Under the pieces are notes generated by a model that made no database searches, was not told the DNA's origin, and was given only the letters and a program-made list of their open reading frames with translations. Positions 11,810 to 19,742 of a stretch of DNA of 64,000 nucleotides are shown here, piece after piece. Source of the DNA: Plesiocystis pacifica SIR-1 (GTDB lineage: Bacteria > Myxococcota_A > Polyangia > Nannocystales > Nannocystaceae); assembly GCF_000170895.1 (NCBI RefSeq), contig NZ_ABCS01000036.1:1-64000 (forward strand). The letters are read 5' to 3'. The stretch's first letter is position 1. The number at the start of each line of letters is the position of its first letter. A program made the position numbers and the translations under genes.

Positions 11810-11833
11810 GCAGCTCGTGAGGGTGCTCGAGCC

Positions 11834-12021
11834 TCAGCCCGTATCGGCGAGCCACTCGAGCACGGCGTCACGCCGGAAGCGGATCAGTCGCCCGACACGC
11901 AGCGCGCCCGGATCTCACCCCGCGCGACCGCTTCGTAGATCGTCTTGCGGCTGACTCGCAGCAGCGAGGCGAGCTCCTCGGCCTCGAGGTACTCGGGCAA
12001 GCTCGCGGATCGGGGGTTCAT
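11834..12021 (-). pseudogene. Frameshifted excisionase-like (HTH) remnant
   Basis: The ATG at 12021 begins a reading with a helix-turn-helix typical of excisionase/AlpA-type DNA-binding proteins: EYLEAEELASLLRVSRKTIY, then EAVARGEIRAR. The frame then hits TGA at 11884-11886. Shifting the frame just after RAR recovers the expected end of the domain, RVGRLIRFRRDAVLEWLADTG, stopping at 11834. One missing base (or two extra) explains the break. In the family this protein binds DNA next to an integrase and steers excision. No intact integrase lies downstream on this strand; a broken one sits on the opposite strand at 19.1 kb. A sequencing error could also give this single shift. Confidence 0.8.
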
Positions 12022-12392
12022 GGCTCGGAGCGATCTTGATGGATCTCGAAGATCTCCGAGAGTCGGCATGGGCCGACGGACCTACGCGGTCGCGGCGGTC
12101 TACAAGGGCGTGTGGCCCTACGGGGATCGGCCTGTGCTCGTGGCGACCCGTCGAGCCCTCGTCGGGGTCCAGCCGACCGTGCGGAGTAGCCGCCTTCGGC
12201 GACCCTGGACAAGCCCGCCTTGATGGCCGCCTCTGCCTTCTCGACCGCGTCGGCCTCGCTCCCTCCGGCGTGCATGTCTCGAGCTCAGGTCCTCATCGAG
12301 CCCCGCGCCCCTTTGCCCGAATTTCAGCTCGCTGGGGTGGTCGGACCTGCCTTCGCCCTGGGCCCTTGCAAGGTCCCGGCGTGCCCGGCGAC
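12022..12392. other. Gene-poor stretch, likely decayed mobile DNA
   Basis: 371 bp between the excisionase remnant and the sigma-factor stop. Short open frames exist on both strands but none has a recognisable domain, a convincing start site or consistent third-position GC. One minus-strand frame reads EKAEAAIKAGLSRVAEGG near 12185-12240 and could be a scrap of a lost gene. I assign no function. Confidence 0.4.
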
Positions 12393-13007
12393 TCAGGCCG
12401 CGCCGCGCGACCGGCCCAGGGCCTCGACGGAGGCCTCCAGATCCTGGGGACCAAAGCCCAGCTCCGGAGCGTGCTCGCTCAAGATCTCGAGCAAGGCCGC
12501 GCGCGCGCGATGCAGTCGGGTGCGCACGGTCGTCGGAGAGATGCCCAGGACCTCGGCCAGCTCGGGGCCGCGCATCTGCTCCCAATAAAAGAGCTCGAGG
12601 GTGACCTGATAATCGACGGGGATGCGCCGCATGGCCTCGGCGACCAGCACCTCTCGCTCGTGGACCGCGACGACCATGCTGGGCGTCAGCCCGAGGTCGA
12701 GGATCGAGCTGACGCCCAGATCGGGGGCCTCGCGCTCGAACCTGCGGACCTTGCGTTGAATGAAGTCGTAGAGCTCGCGCCGGGCGATGACAAACAGGAA
12801 GGTTCGAAAGCTCGCGTCCCCGCGGAACTTGGGCACGGACTCGACGCAGGCGAGCATCGTGCGCTGCATGAGGTCCTCGACCTCGCTGATCTGGACCTTG
12901 GTCCCAAAAAAGCAGCGCAGGGAGTCGAAGTGGCGATCAAAGAGCTCGCTCCCGGCGGCCTGATCTCCGCCTCGCCAGCGAGTGAGCAGCTCGTGGTCCT
13001 GAAGCAC
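12393..13007 (-). CDS. ECF-type RNA polymerase sigma factor
   Basis: Sigma-70-like extracytoplasmic function factor. The region-2 helices (DHELLTRWRGGDQ, FRGDASFRTFLFVIARREL) are followed by a short linker and the region-4 helix-turn-helix (MRGPELAEVLGISPTTVRTRLHRAR). The GTG at 13007 gives the usual N-terminus and about 204 residues; an upstream in-frame start at 13061 would add 18 residues with no domain content. It is the downstream partner of the Ser/Thr kinase that stops at 13079, on the same strand. Some ECF groups in myxobacteria and planctomycetes are controlled by linked Ser/Thr kinases rather than by anti-sigma factors, which fits this pair; no anti-sigma gene is present. Promoter specificity is unknown. 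Confidence 0.9.
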   Translation of the reverse strand: MLQDHELLTRWRGGDQAAGSELFDRHFDSLRCFFGTKVQISEVEDLMQRTMLACVESVPKFRGDASFRTFLFVIARRELYDFIQRKVRRFEREAPDLGVSSILDLGLTPSMVVAVHEREVLVAEAMRRIPVDYQVTLELFYWEQMRGPELAEVLGISPTTVRTRLHRARAALLEILSEHAPELGFGPQDLEASVEALGRSRGAA

Positions 13008-13078
13008 GCAGGCTGAGGCTAGTCCCCCAGGTCCGGTGCGCGCAACGAGTGGATGCCGCAAACATCGAAGCGCGCAGC

Positions 13079-15934
13079 TCAGCGCGCCCGGGGGTTGTCT
13101 CGCAGCCAGTCCTCGAGGCGCTCGCTCCAGGCCTCGCCGTCGCTGCCTGCGGCGCTAAGCTCGTGCTGCGCCGTGCGTGTGAAGGCGCGTGCCCGAACCC
13201 AGTCCCCCTGGCCGGCCCGGGCGCGGGCGAGCTGAAAGCGGATGACACCCAGTTCGTAGGGCCCGGCCCCGACGTGGGTGGCGTCGGCGAGGGCCTGGCC
13301 CGCGAGGGCCTCGGCCTGCCCCCAGGCCGCGGTGACGTTGTAGATGTCCGCCAGCGTACGCAGGAGCTGGATGTGAGCCATGGACCCGGGCTCGAGGAAG
13401 CGCTCCATGATCGCCTGGGCCTGGGCTGCGTGCACGCGGGCGGCTGGGGCCTCGCCCACGCAGGCCTCGGCGGTCGCGAGGTTGAGGCGGACGATGCCGT
13501 CGTTGAGCGGGGCGTCGTCCGCCGGCGCCTCGCCCCCGGCGAGCTGCGCGAGCTGCTCGCGCGCGCCCTCGCAGTCCTCGGCCTCGAGCAACACGCTGCC
13601 GAGGTCGATCCGAGCGGCGCGGCGCATGTCCTCGACGTCCGCGACCCCCTCGAGGGCCTCGAGCACCGAGCGCAAGGCCGCGGTCGCGGCGGGGACCTCC
13701 GACCTGCGTCGGTGGGCCGTCGCGCGCACGAGGCCCAGCTTCGCGCGCGCCCGCGGCAGGGCGAGGCTCGGGGCGAGCTCGAAGTCGGCCTGGGCGGAGT
13801 CGGCGACCTCGAGGGCCCGCTCGAATTCACCTTGCCAAATCAGCGCCTCGGCGAAGATCGTCCGCGGCGCCGCGAGCTGGGGGTGGCGTGGCCCGAGGAG
13901 CTGCTCGTGGCGCTCGACGCAGCGCCGCGCCTGCACGGCCGCGAGGTCGGCCTCGTGGGTACGCATGTGTAAAAAGGCGAAGTCGCAAGTCACCCCCGCG
14001 AGGGCCTGGCGAGCGGACGGGGGCGCGGCCTCGAGGGCCTCGATGGCGGCCTCGTAGGCGGACACAGCGGCCTCGGGCATGTCACGATCCCGGGCGATCA
14101 GGGCCGCGATCGAGTGCAGCTCCCCGTCGAGCTGGGGAGCGTGGCCCAGGCGCTCGAGGGTGCTGCGCCCGCGCCCGACCGCGAACTCGGCCAGCTCGAG
14201 CTCTCCCTCCATGCGCGCGGCGTGGGCCAGGCGGATCCAGGCCCGGACTTGCAAGAGCAGCTCGCCGCTGCGCTCGGCCCCCTCGAGCATGGCCTCGGAC
14301 CACCGCCTGGAGTCCGCGCCGATATGGTTGCGGTGCGCGACCACGGCGAGCATCCCGGCCGCCTGGGCTCGCTCTCGCCAGCGCCCGCGCCGCTCGGCCT
14401 GGCGCGCGACGGACTCGGCGAGGGCGGCCCCCTCCTCGTGACGGTAGAGATCGATCGCCACGCGAGCGCCATCGAGGTCCGCGTTCAGGCCCGCGGCCAG
14501 CTCCTCGGCGAGCCCGGCCCGGGCAGGCCTGGGCTCGCGCTCGCACTCGGCCATGGAGGGCAGGGCGACGGTCGCCTGGACCGCGTGGCTGAGCTCGCCG
14601 ACCGTCATGGAGTCAAAGGCGCGCTCGAGCTCCAGCACGGCTCGCCGGCTCCGCTCCATGCACCGCCGCCGGGCCTGGGTCGCGGGTGAGCGTCCCCCTC
14701 GCTCGAACTCGCACAGCTCACGCTGGGCCGCGCGCTGGTCGGCGATGACCGCCTCGAGCTCTCGCTCCACCCGCCCAAACACCGACGCGGCGTGGGGAGC
14801 TTCGGTAGCCAAAAAGGCCGCCTCGAGCTCCGCGCGCTGGTGGGGGCTCCACAGCGAGTCGAGGCCGGGCTCGACGGCGACGCAGGTCGGCTCGGGCGCG
14901 GACCCGCCGACGCCTCCCAGGCCGACGCCGCCCGCGACTCCACTGGCGACCACGACGGCGAGCCCGAGGGTCACGGCCACGCGGCGCGGCCGTGACCGCC
15001 GACGCACGAGGGCGTCGCGGAGGGCCGCCATGCTCGGGTGGCGCTGGCCGGGATCGAAGCGCAGCCCGCGAGCGAGCACCCGGTGAAACCAACGCGGGAC
15101 CCCCGAGCTCCGGGTCCAGGGCGCGGGCGGATCCCCGGGCGGGCGGTCTCGAAGCGCGGTGAGGCTCGTGCCCTCAAAGGGCAAGTGGCCAAAGGCGAGC
15201 TTGAAGAAGGTCGCGCAAAAACCGTACTGATCGCTCTTGGCCTGCGCGCCGCCTTCGAACTGCTCGGGAGCCATGTAGGCCGGCGTACCGACGACGTGGT
15301 CGGAGCGTGTGATCCGCTCGCTCGCAGCGCGGACGCTGTCCTCGCGCGCGGTGACCCACTGCGAAGCCCTCGCGCCGTTGAGCTGCGCCAGGCCAAAGTC
15401 CGCGAGCCGGACCCGGCCATCGTCGCCGAGCAAGAGGTTGCTGGGCTTGAGGTCGCGGTGGAGGATCCCGGCGGCGTGGGCTGCGACCAGGCCCTCCGCG
15501 GCCTCGATCGCCAGGTCCGCGAGCTCGGCAAAGCGCGCCCGGGAGCCCGGCGGGGTGCGCTCGGCCCAGGCCCCGAGGTCGCGGCCCTCGACGAGCTCCA
15601 TGGCGATGAACACCTGCCCCTCGGCCTCGCCGATCTCGTGGATCGTGACGACGTTGGGATGGTTCAAGCGGGCGAGCGCCCGGGCCTCCCGGCGCACGCG
15701 CTCGGCCGACCCGAGCTCGGCGCTGCGCAGGAGCTTGAGGGCCACGTCGCGCTCGAGGTCGTGGTCCCGCGCGCGGTAGACCGTGCCCATGGCCCCTTCG
15801 CCGATGGGCTCGAGGAGCTCGTAGCGGAGCAGCCGCGGCCGCGGGGCTCGCTGGCCAAACAAGCGGGCCTTGAGCGAGGCCCGCAGGCGCGCGCCTTCGA
15901 GGTCAATCGAGCCCTCTTCGTTCACCGCCGTCAC
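13079..15934 (-). CDS. Transmembrane Ser/Thr protein kinase with TPR-like C-terminus
   Basis: 951 residues, start GTG at 15934 with GGAG just upstream (a second GTG at 15925 is possible). The kinase domain (about 38-300) is complete: GEGAMG loop, K67, HRDLKPSN with catalytic D161, DFG, and APE in YMAPEQ. It is followed by a basic stretch and a hydrophobic helix (about 315-340), so the kinase is cytosolic. The C-terminal ~600 residues are Ala/Glu/Leu-rich helical repeats resembling TPRs, probably a protein-binding sensor region on the other side of the membrane (inference). The ECF sigma factor at 12393 lies 71 bp downstream on the same strand and is the obvious candidate target. Confidence 0.93.
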   Translation of the reverse strand: MTAVNEEGSIDLEGARLRASLKARLFGQRAPRPRLLRYELLEPIGEGAMGTVYRARDHDLERDVALKLLRSAELGSAERVRREARALARLNHPNVVTIHEIGEAEGQVFIAMELVEGRDLGAWAERTPPGSRARFAELADLAIEAAEGLVAAHAAGILHRDLKPSNLLLGDDGRVRLADFGLAQLNGARASQWVTAREDSVRAASERITRSDHVVGTPAYMAPEQFEGGAQAKSDQYGFCATFFKLAFGHLPFEGTSLTALRDRPPGDPPAPWTRSSGVPRWFHRVLARGLRFDPGQRHPSMAALRDALVRRRSRPRRVAVTLGLAVVVASGVAGGVGLGGVGGSAPEPTCVAVEPGLDSLWSPHQRAELEAAFLATEAPHAASVFGRVERELEAVIADQRAAQRELCEFERGGRSPATQARRRCMERSRRAVLELERAFDSMTVGELSHAVQATVALPSMAECEREPRPARAGLAEELAAGLNADLDGARVAIDLYRHEEGAALAESVARQAERRGRWRERAQAAGMLAVVAHRNHIGADSRRWSEAMLEGAERSGELLLQVRAWIRLAHAARMEGELELAEFAVGRGRSTLERLGHAPQLDGELHSIAALIARDRDMPEAAVSAYEAAIEALEAAPPSARQALAGVTCDFAFLHMRTHEADLAAVQARRCVERHEQLLGPRHPQLAAPRTIFAEALIWQGEFERALEVADSAQADFELAPSLALPRARAKLGLVRATAHRRRSEVPAATAALRSVLEALEGVADVEDMRRAARIDLGSVLLEAEDCEGAREQLAQLAGGEAPADDAPLNDGIVRLNLATAEACVGEAPAARVHAAQAQAIMERFLEPGSMAHIQLLRTLADIYNVTAAWGQAEALAGQALADATHVGAGPYELGVIRFQLARARAGQGDWVRARAFTRTAQHELSAAGSDGEAWSERLEDWLRDNPRAR

Positions 15935-16037
15935 CGCTCCACCCTCGCCCAGGTCAATCGTGTCACCTTCGGAGTCGCGCCGCAGCCCCGCCCCCCGGGC
16001 AGACCCAGGGGCGGGGGCTTCGACACGGGCCCTCGCT

Positions 16038-19000
16038 CTACATTGCGATGGGGTCGCGCGCGGCGATCCGACCGAGCTCGAGGGCCTCCTCGACCCCGGC
16101 CGCGTCGTCGAAGGCTTGGGCGTCGAGCAGCGGCCGGTCGGGCAAGATCATGTCCACAGACACGCCCCCGCAGCTCAGGTCGCCGTAGGCCATGGCCCGG
16201 GTCCCGCCCAAGCCCGTGGTCCCGCCTAGCCAGTCGCGCCGGTTCTCGACGGTCGCGTCCATGGCCTCACGCACCTGCTGGGCGAAGTTGGCGTGGCGAT
16301 CCGCGGGCAGCATCTCCCGGGCGATCTCCCCGACTCGGCGTGCGTCGAGGACCCCGAGGGGCGCGAGCACGTCGTTGCGAGCCGTGTTGTGCACGAAGCC
16401 CCCGAGCGTTGAGAACAGGTACTTCACCGCGGGCAAGGTGGCCGGGTCGATGCCCCCCATGATCCCCGCCCCACCGACGATGTTGTCGAGCCACGAGTAC
16501 TGGGTGATCGGCGCCGAGGTCTCCACGGGCTGGCCGCCCACGCCAAACTCATCGACCCCGACCACGAGGATCTCCGTCGCCCCCAGGCGCATGGCCGTGC
16601 GCAGGGGGACCGCGTCGACGAGCCCGCCGTCGAACAGCACTCGGCGGCTCGAGTCCCGCCCCCGCTTGCCGTCCGCGGTCAGGCGCGCCGTCTGGCGGAT
16701 CTTGGCCGCTCGTGCCTCCTTGTCAGCGGGCAGCCCGTGGCGCTCCGCGTAGTGATCGATGGTCCCGGCGAGGTGCTCGATGGGGTTGTGATTGGGCGAC
16801 CAGTTGGGCTCACCGTTGGGCGACATCGCCTGGACGATGTTGCGGACCGCCTCGGGCACGTCCCCGTGGAGCAGGCCGACCCGCCCGTGCTCGGTGTCGA
16901 CCAGGCGCGGCGAGCCGAGCTGCATCTCCATGGGCTCCATGAACAAGGGCATGATGCTCGAGGCGTAGACCGCGTCGCGCAGGCGCATGGCGAAGCGCTT
17001 GCAACCAAAGGCTGGTTGGCGCAGCCAGTCGGCGCTCAGGGCCATGTCGGGCTCGGGGTCGATGTAGCCGTAGTTGGCCAGGTCCCCGTCTGCGATGGGC
17101 TCGCCCACGGAGAAGAAGGTCCCCGACTTCGCGTCGCTGATCCCCAGGCGCAAGACCGTACCAGCGGCGCGGATGAGCGCGGGCCGGGTGTGCTCGGTGA
17201 TCAGCCGGCGCAGGGGCTCCATGCAGTGCATGCCGTGGGTCATCGTCGCGAGGTTGAGGACCCGGCGCAGGTGGTCGTCGAGGCCGTTGGCCTCGGCGGT
17301 GAGCAAGGTCGTGGCGACGGCGGTCACGTCATCAGAGAACATCGAGACGGGGTTGAGCAGGCCCATGAACAGCTTGGCCACGCCCCCCCACAACGCCGCG
17401 TCCTCGGCCGAGTCAAGGGCGCGCTGGACCGCGGCTTCGAGGAGCCACAGGTGATAGTTGCGCCAAAAGATCGCGTTGCGATCGGCCGAGAAGGCCCGCC
17501 ACATCGCGACCAGTTGCTCGGCCGAGTCGGGGGCGCCCTCGGCCAGCTTGATCGCGTTGACGGCCCCCACCGAGACCCCGCAGATGATGTCGGGGCGGTA
17601 GCCCGTCTTCCACAGCTCCGCGACCGCGCCGGCCTCGAAGGCCCCCTTGGCGCCGCCGCCGCTGAGCACCAGGGCCTTGAGGGCGCGGGGCTTGCCGCCG
17701 AAGGTGACCTTGGAGCCGAAGTTGATCTTGGAGTCGGCCACGGACAGCCTGTCGCTGGCGACGGAGAGCTGGGGCGAGCGCTCCGGGCCAAAGGAAGTCG
17801 TCGTCGCCTCGACGCCCTTGGGCGGATAGATGTAGCAGTCGTCGTAGACGTAGCGGTAGCCCCCGGCCGAGTACTCGCCGGCCTCCGTGGCTACGAGCAG
17901 GTTGTCCCCGCGGGCGCCGCTCCAGTACTGGCGCGCGACCACGGTCCCCGGTCGGGCCGAGGGCCAGACCCAGCCGACCACTCCGCGGAAGCTGTAGCCC
18001 GCCTCCAGGGCCTGCTCTTGCCCGATCGCCGTCGCCGTCGTCATGATGTCGCGCCGAGCCTTGGAGCAGAATTCCTTGAGCGGGATCGTGCCGACCTGCG
18101 CCGTCACGAACACCCGGCCCTCGGTCCGCACGCGGCGAAAGCCCTCCTCTCGCGGCGGATCGACCAAGGTCGCGTTGTCCAGGCGCGAGCCGGCCCAGTT
18201 CAGGTCCAGGTCGACGAGCGAGGCGTAGGTGAAGATCGAGCTCGGGTCGTCGTCGGCGACCTTCGCCGCGACCATCAGGCGATCGTTGCGCAAGACCAGG
18301 GCCCGGCGCTCGCTCGACTGGAGCAGCACGGTCTCGCGCAGGCGAAAGCGTTGACCGTCGCTGAGGTAGGTGTCGCTCTCGAGGGCCTGGACCCGGAAGA
18401 TCCGCCCGCCCCACCACGCGTCCTGGAGCGGGCCACGGCGCAGGGAGCCGACCTCGACGGGGGCCTCGTCGGCGTCGTCGTTACCGCTGTGCAAGGGGTG
18501 GCCGCCGATCGACAGCCACACGAGCTGGCCGTCGTGGATGTCGCGCACGTCGGTGATCGCCGCGGGGTGAAAGTTGAGCACCTCGCCGCGGGTGGCCACG
18601 GCCCGGACGTCCGCGCCCGCGCGGACCAGGGCCCCGGAGCCGCCCAAGATCCGCGCCCCGCTCGAGCGATCGAGGGCGATGACCTCGACGGCCGCCGCCC
18701 CGTGCTCGTCTCCGTGGTCGGCCAGCCGCCAGCGCAACAGCCCCCCGTGGGTGCGCGCGTGCAAGGCCCGCAAGAGCGCGACGTGGGTCCCCGTGTGGTG
18801 GTCGCGCTGCTCGTGGGTCAGGACCAGGCAGCCCTTGCCCCTGTCCATGGCCACGAGGCGGTTGGTCGCCAGGTGGCGCAGGGTGAGTCGGTTTCCGGTG
18901 CGCAGGATCTTGCCCGGCCGGCCCAGGTTCTCGACCAGATAGACGGACTCCGGCCCGGGCAGGCTCGCGCTCGGACCAATGGTGTTGTCGGAGGCGGGGA

Positions 19001-19043
19001 CGTAGTAACGCCCCTCGGGATCAGCGAGAGTGACGAGCTGCAT
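16038..19043 (-). CDS. Patatin-like phospholipase with N-terminal beta-rich repeats
   Basis: 1001 residues from the ATG at 19043. The frame is open further upstream to 19532, but that part is antisense to the recombinase remnant, so I trim it. The patatin domain (about 450-830) has oxyanion motif GGGAKG, nucleophile S491 in GVSVG and the catalytic Asp D805 in DGGLVDAVP; these make up the Ser-Asp dyad of patatin lipid acyl hydrolases. The N-terminal ~420 residues contain repeated short beta-rich units (GNRLTLRHLATNRLVAMDR, GQRFRLRETVLLQSS) resembling beta-trefoil/fascin-like modules, perhaps for substrate or surface binding (inference). No signal peptide is evident. It may be a self-acting lipase or a secreted effector; substrate unknown. 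It lies inside the island bounded by recombinase remnants. Confidence 0.9.
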   Translation of the reverse strand: MQLVTLADPEGRYYVPASDNTIGPSASLPGPESVYLVENLGRPGKILRTGNRLTLRHLATNRLVAMDRGKGCLVLTHEQRDHHTGTHVALLRALHARTHGGLLRWRLADHGDEHGAAAVEVIALDRSSGARILGGSGALVRAGADVRAVATRGEVLNFHPAAITDVRDIHDGQLVWLSIGGHPLHSGNDDADEAPVEVGSLRRGPLQDAWWGGRIFRVQALESDTYLSDGQRFRLRETVLLQSSERRALVLRNDRLMVAAKVADDDPSSIFTYASLVDLDLNWAGSRLDNATLVDPPREEGFRRVRTEGRVFVTAQVGTIPLKEFCSKARRDIMTTATAIGQEQALEAGYSFRGVVGWVWPSARPGTVVARQYWSGARGDNLLVATEAGEYSAGGYRYVYDDCYIYPPKGVEATTTSFGPERSPQLSVASDRLSVADSKINFGSKVTFGGKPRALKALVLSGGGAKGAFEAGAVAELWKTGYRPDIICGVSVGAVNAIKLAEGAPDSAEQLVAMWRAFSADRNAIFWRNYHLWLLEAAVQRALDSAEDAALWGGVAKLFMGLLNPVSMFSDDVTAVATTLLTAEANGLDDHLRRVLNLATMTHGMHCMEPLRRLITEHTRPALIRAAGTVLRLGISDAKSGTFFSVGEPIADGDLANYGYIDPEPDMALSADWLRQPAFGCKRFAMRLRDAVYASSIMPLFMEPMEMQLGSPRLVDTEHGRVGLLHGDVPEAVRNIVQAMSPNGEPNWSPNHNPIEHLAGTIDHYAERHGLPADKEARAAKIRQTARLTADGKRGRDSSRRVLFDGGLVDAVPLRTAMRLGATEILVVGVDEFGVGGQPVETSAPITQYSWLDNIVGGAGIMGGIDPATLPAVKYLFSTLGGFVHNTARNDVLAPLGVLDARRVGEIAREMLPADRHANFAQQVREAMDATVENRRDWLGGTTGLGGTRAMAYGDLSCGGVSVDMILPDRPLLDAQAFDDAAGVEEALELGRIAARDPIAM

Positions 19044-19144
19044 GGCCCGGTAGTCTGGGCAGCTCGCCAAGACGTTCCCGACCTCGAAATTTCTCGAAAT
19101 TCCTCGATTGGGATCGACTGGAGAGTCACCCGTCTGGGGATGGG

Positions 19145-19707
19145 GTGACGCCCGAGTCGATGGAGGGGGCCACAGCCCTCGACTTCGAGGAGGCGAAGCT
19201 CTTCCTCGAGGGCGCGCGGGTCTACGAGCGCGGTGACGGGATGTGGCACGTCTACATGCCCGTCGCCCTGCGCACGGGCCTGCGCGTCGGGGAGATGAAG
19301 GCGCTGCGCTGGCGGGACGACATCGACCTCCGGCGAGGACGCTTGCGGGTCCAGCGATCGCACCACAAAAGCACGGCTTCACCTTGCCCAAGAGCGGCAA
19401 GTCCCGTGAGCTCCCGCTGACCCGAGACGCCGTCGAGGCGTTGCGGGAGTACCGGCGGGGCTGCTCCGGCTCACGGGGGGAGCTGGTGTTCCCCCGGCCA
19501 GAGGGAGGCGTGATGAGCACGAGCCAACCCAACTACGCGGCCCGCCGGATCGCGGCGTCCGTCGGACTTCGCCACGTCCACAACCACATGTTGCGGCACA
19601 GCTTCGCGTCGCACGCCGTGATGTTGGGGATCCCGCTCCGGCAGGGGAGGTTCTGCGTCACTGCGAGGTCTTGTGACACAGGGATCAGCGTGCAGAGGCG
19701 TACCTGA
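19145..19707 (+). pseudogene. Broken tyrosine recombinase (phage-type integrase)
   Basis: Two frames together give most of an integrase catalytic domain. The first (GTG 19145 to about 19372) reads DFEEAKLFLEGARVYERGDG, then ALRTGLRVGEMKALRWRDDI with the first catalytic Arg. A shift in the run of A at about 19367-19372 moves the match to the second frame: KHGFTLPKSGKSRELPLT, then HMLRHSFASHAVMLGIPLRQ with the His-x-x-Arg pair. Homology stops at about 19644, before the WLGH and catalytic Tyr region. The N-terminal SAM-like core-binding domain is also missing. It is therefore triply damaged and cannot be active. A ~50-bp inverted repeat copy follows at 19689. Confidence 0.88.
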
Positions 19708-19738
19708 CGACGCGCGGTGAATTTCAGCAGCTTGCTAC
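19689..19738 (-). repeat. Inverted repeat, copy 2 (right side of mobile-element remnant island)
   Basis: Reverse complement of the 11542-11592 repeat, sharing ACCTGACGACGCGCG and GAATTTCAGCAGC in the plus orientation. The copies are about 8.1 kb apart and inverted. Both adjoin recombination-gene remnants, so they may be ends or 3' flanks of one element, or substrates for inversion of the segment between them. Confidence 0.7.
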
Positions 19739-19742
19739 GACC

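Noticed and set aside
11536..11820. Plus-strand ORF of 94 codons next to the left inverted repeat
   Set aside because: It runs through the repeat and the palindrome, with no domain and no start signal; probably chance.
16737..19148. Plus-strand open frame of 803 codons opposite the patatin gene
   Set aside because: No recognisable domain; the opposite frame has the patatin GGGAKG, GVSVG and DGG motifs. High GC produces such shadows throughout.
19044..19532. N-terminal extension of the patatin frame
   Set aside because: The extra 163 residues are antisense to the integrase remnant and have no domain; the ATG at 19043 is a better start.
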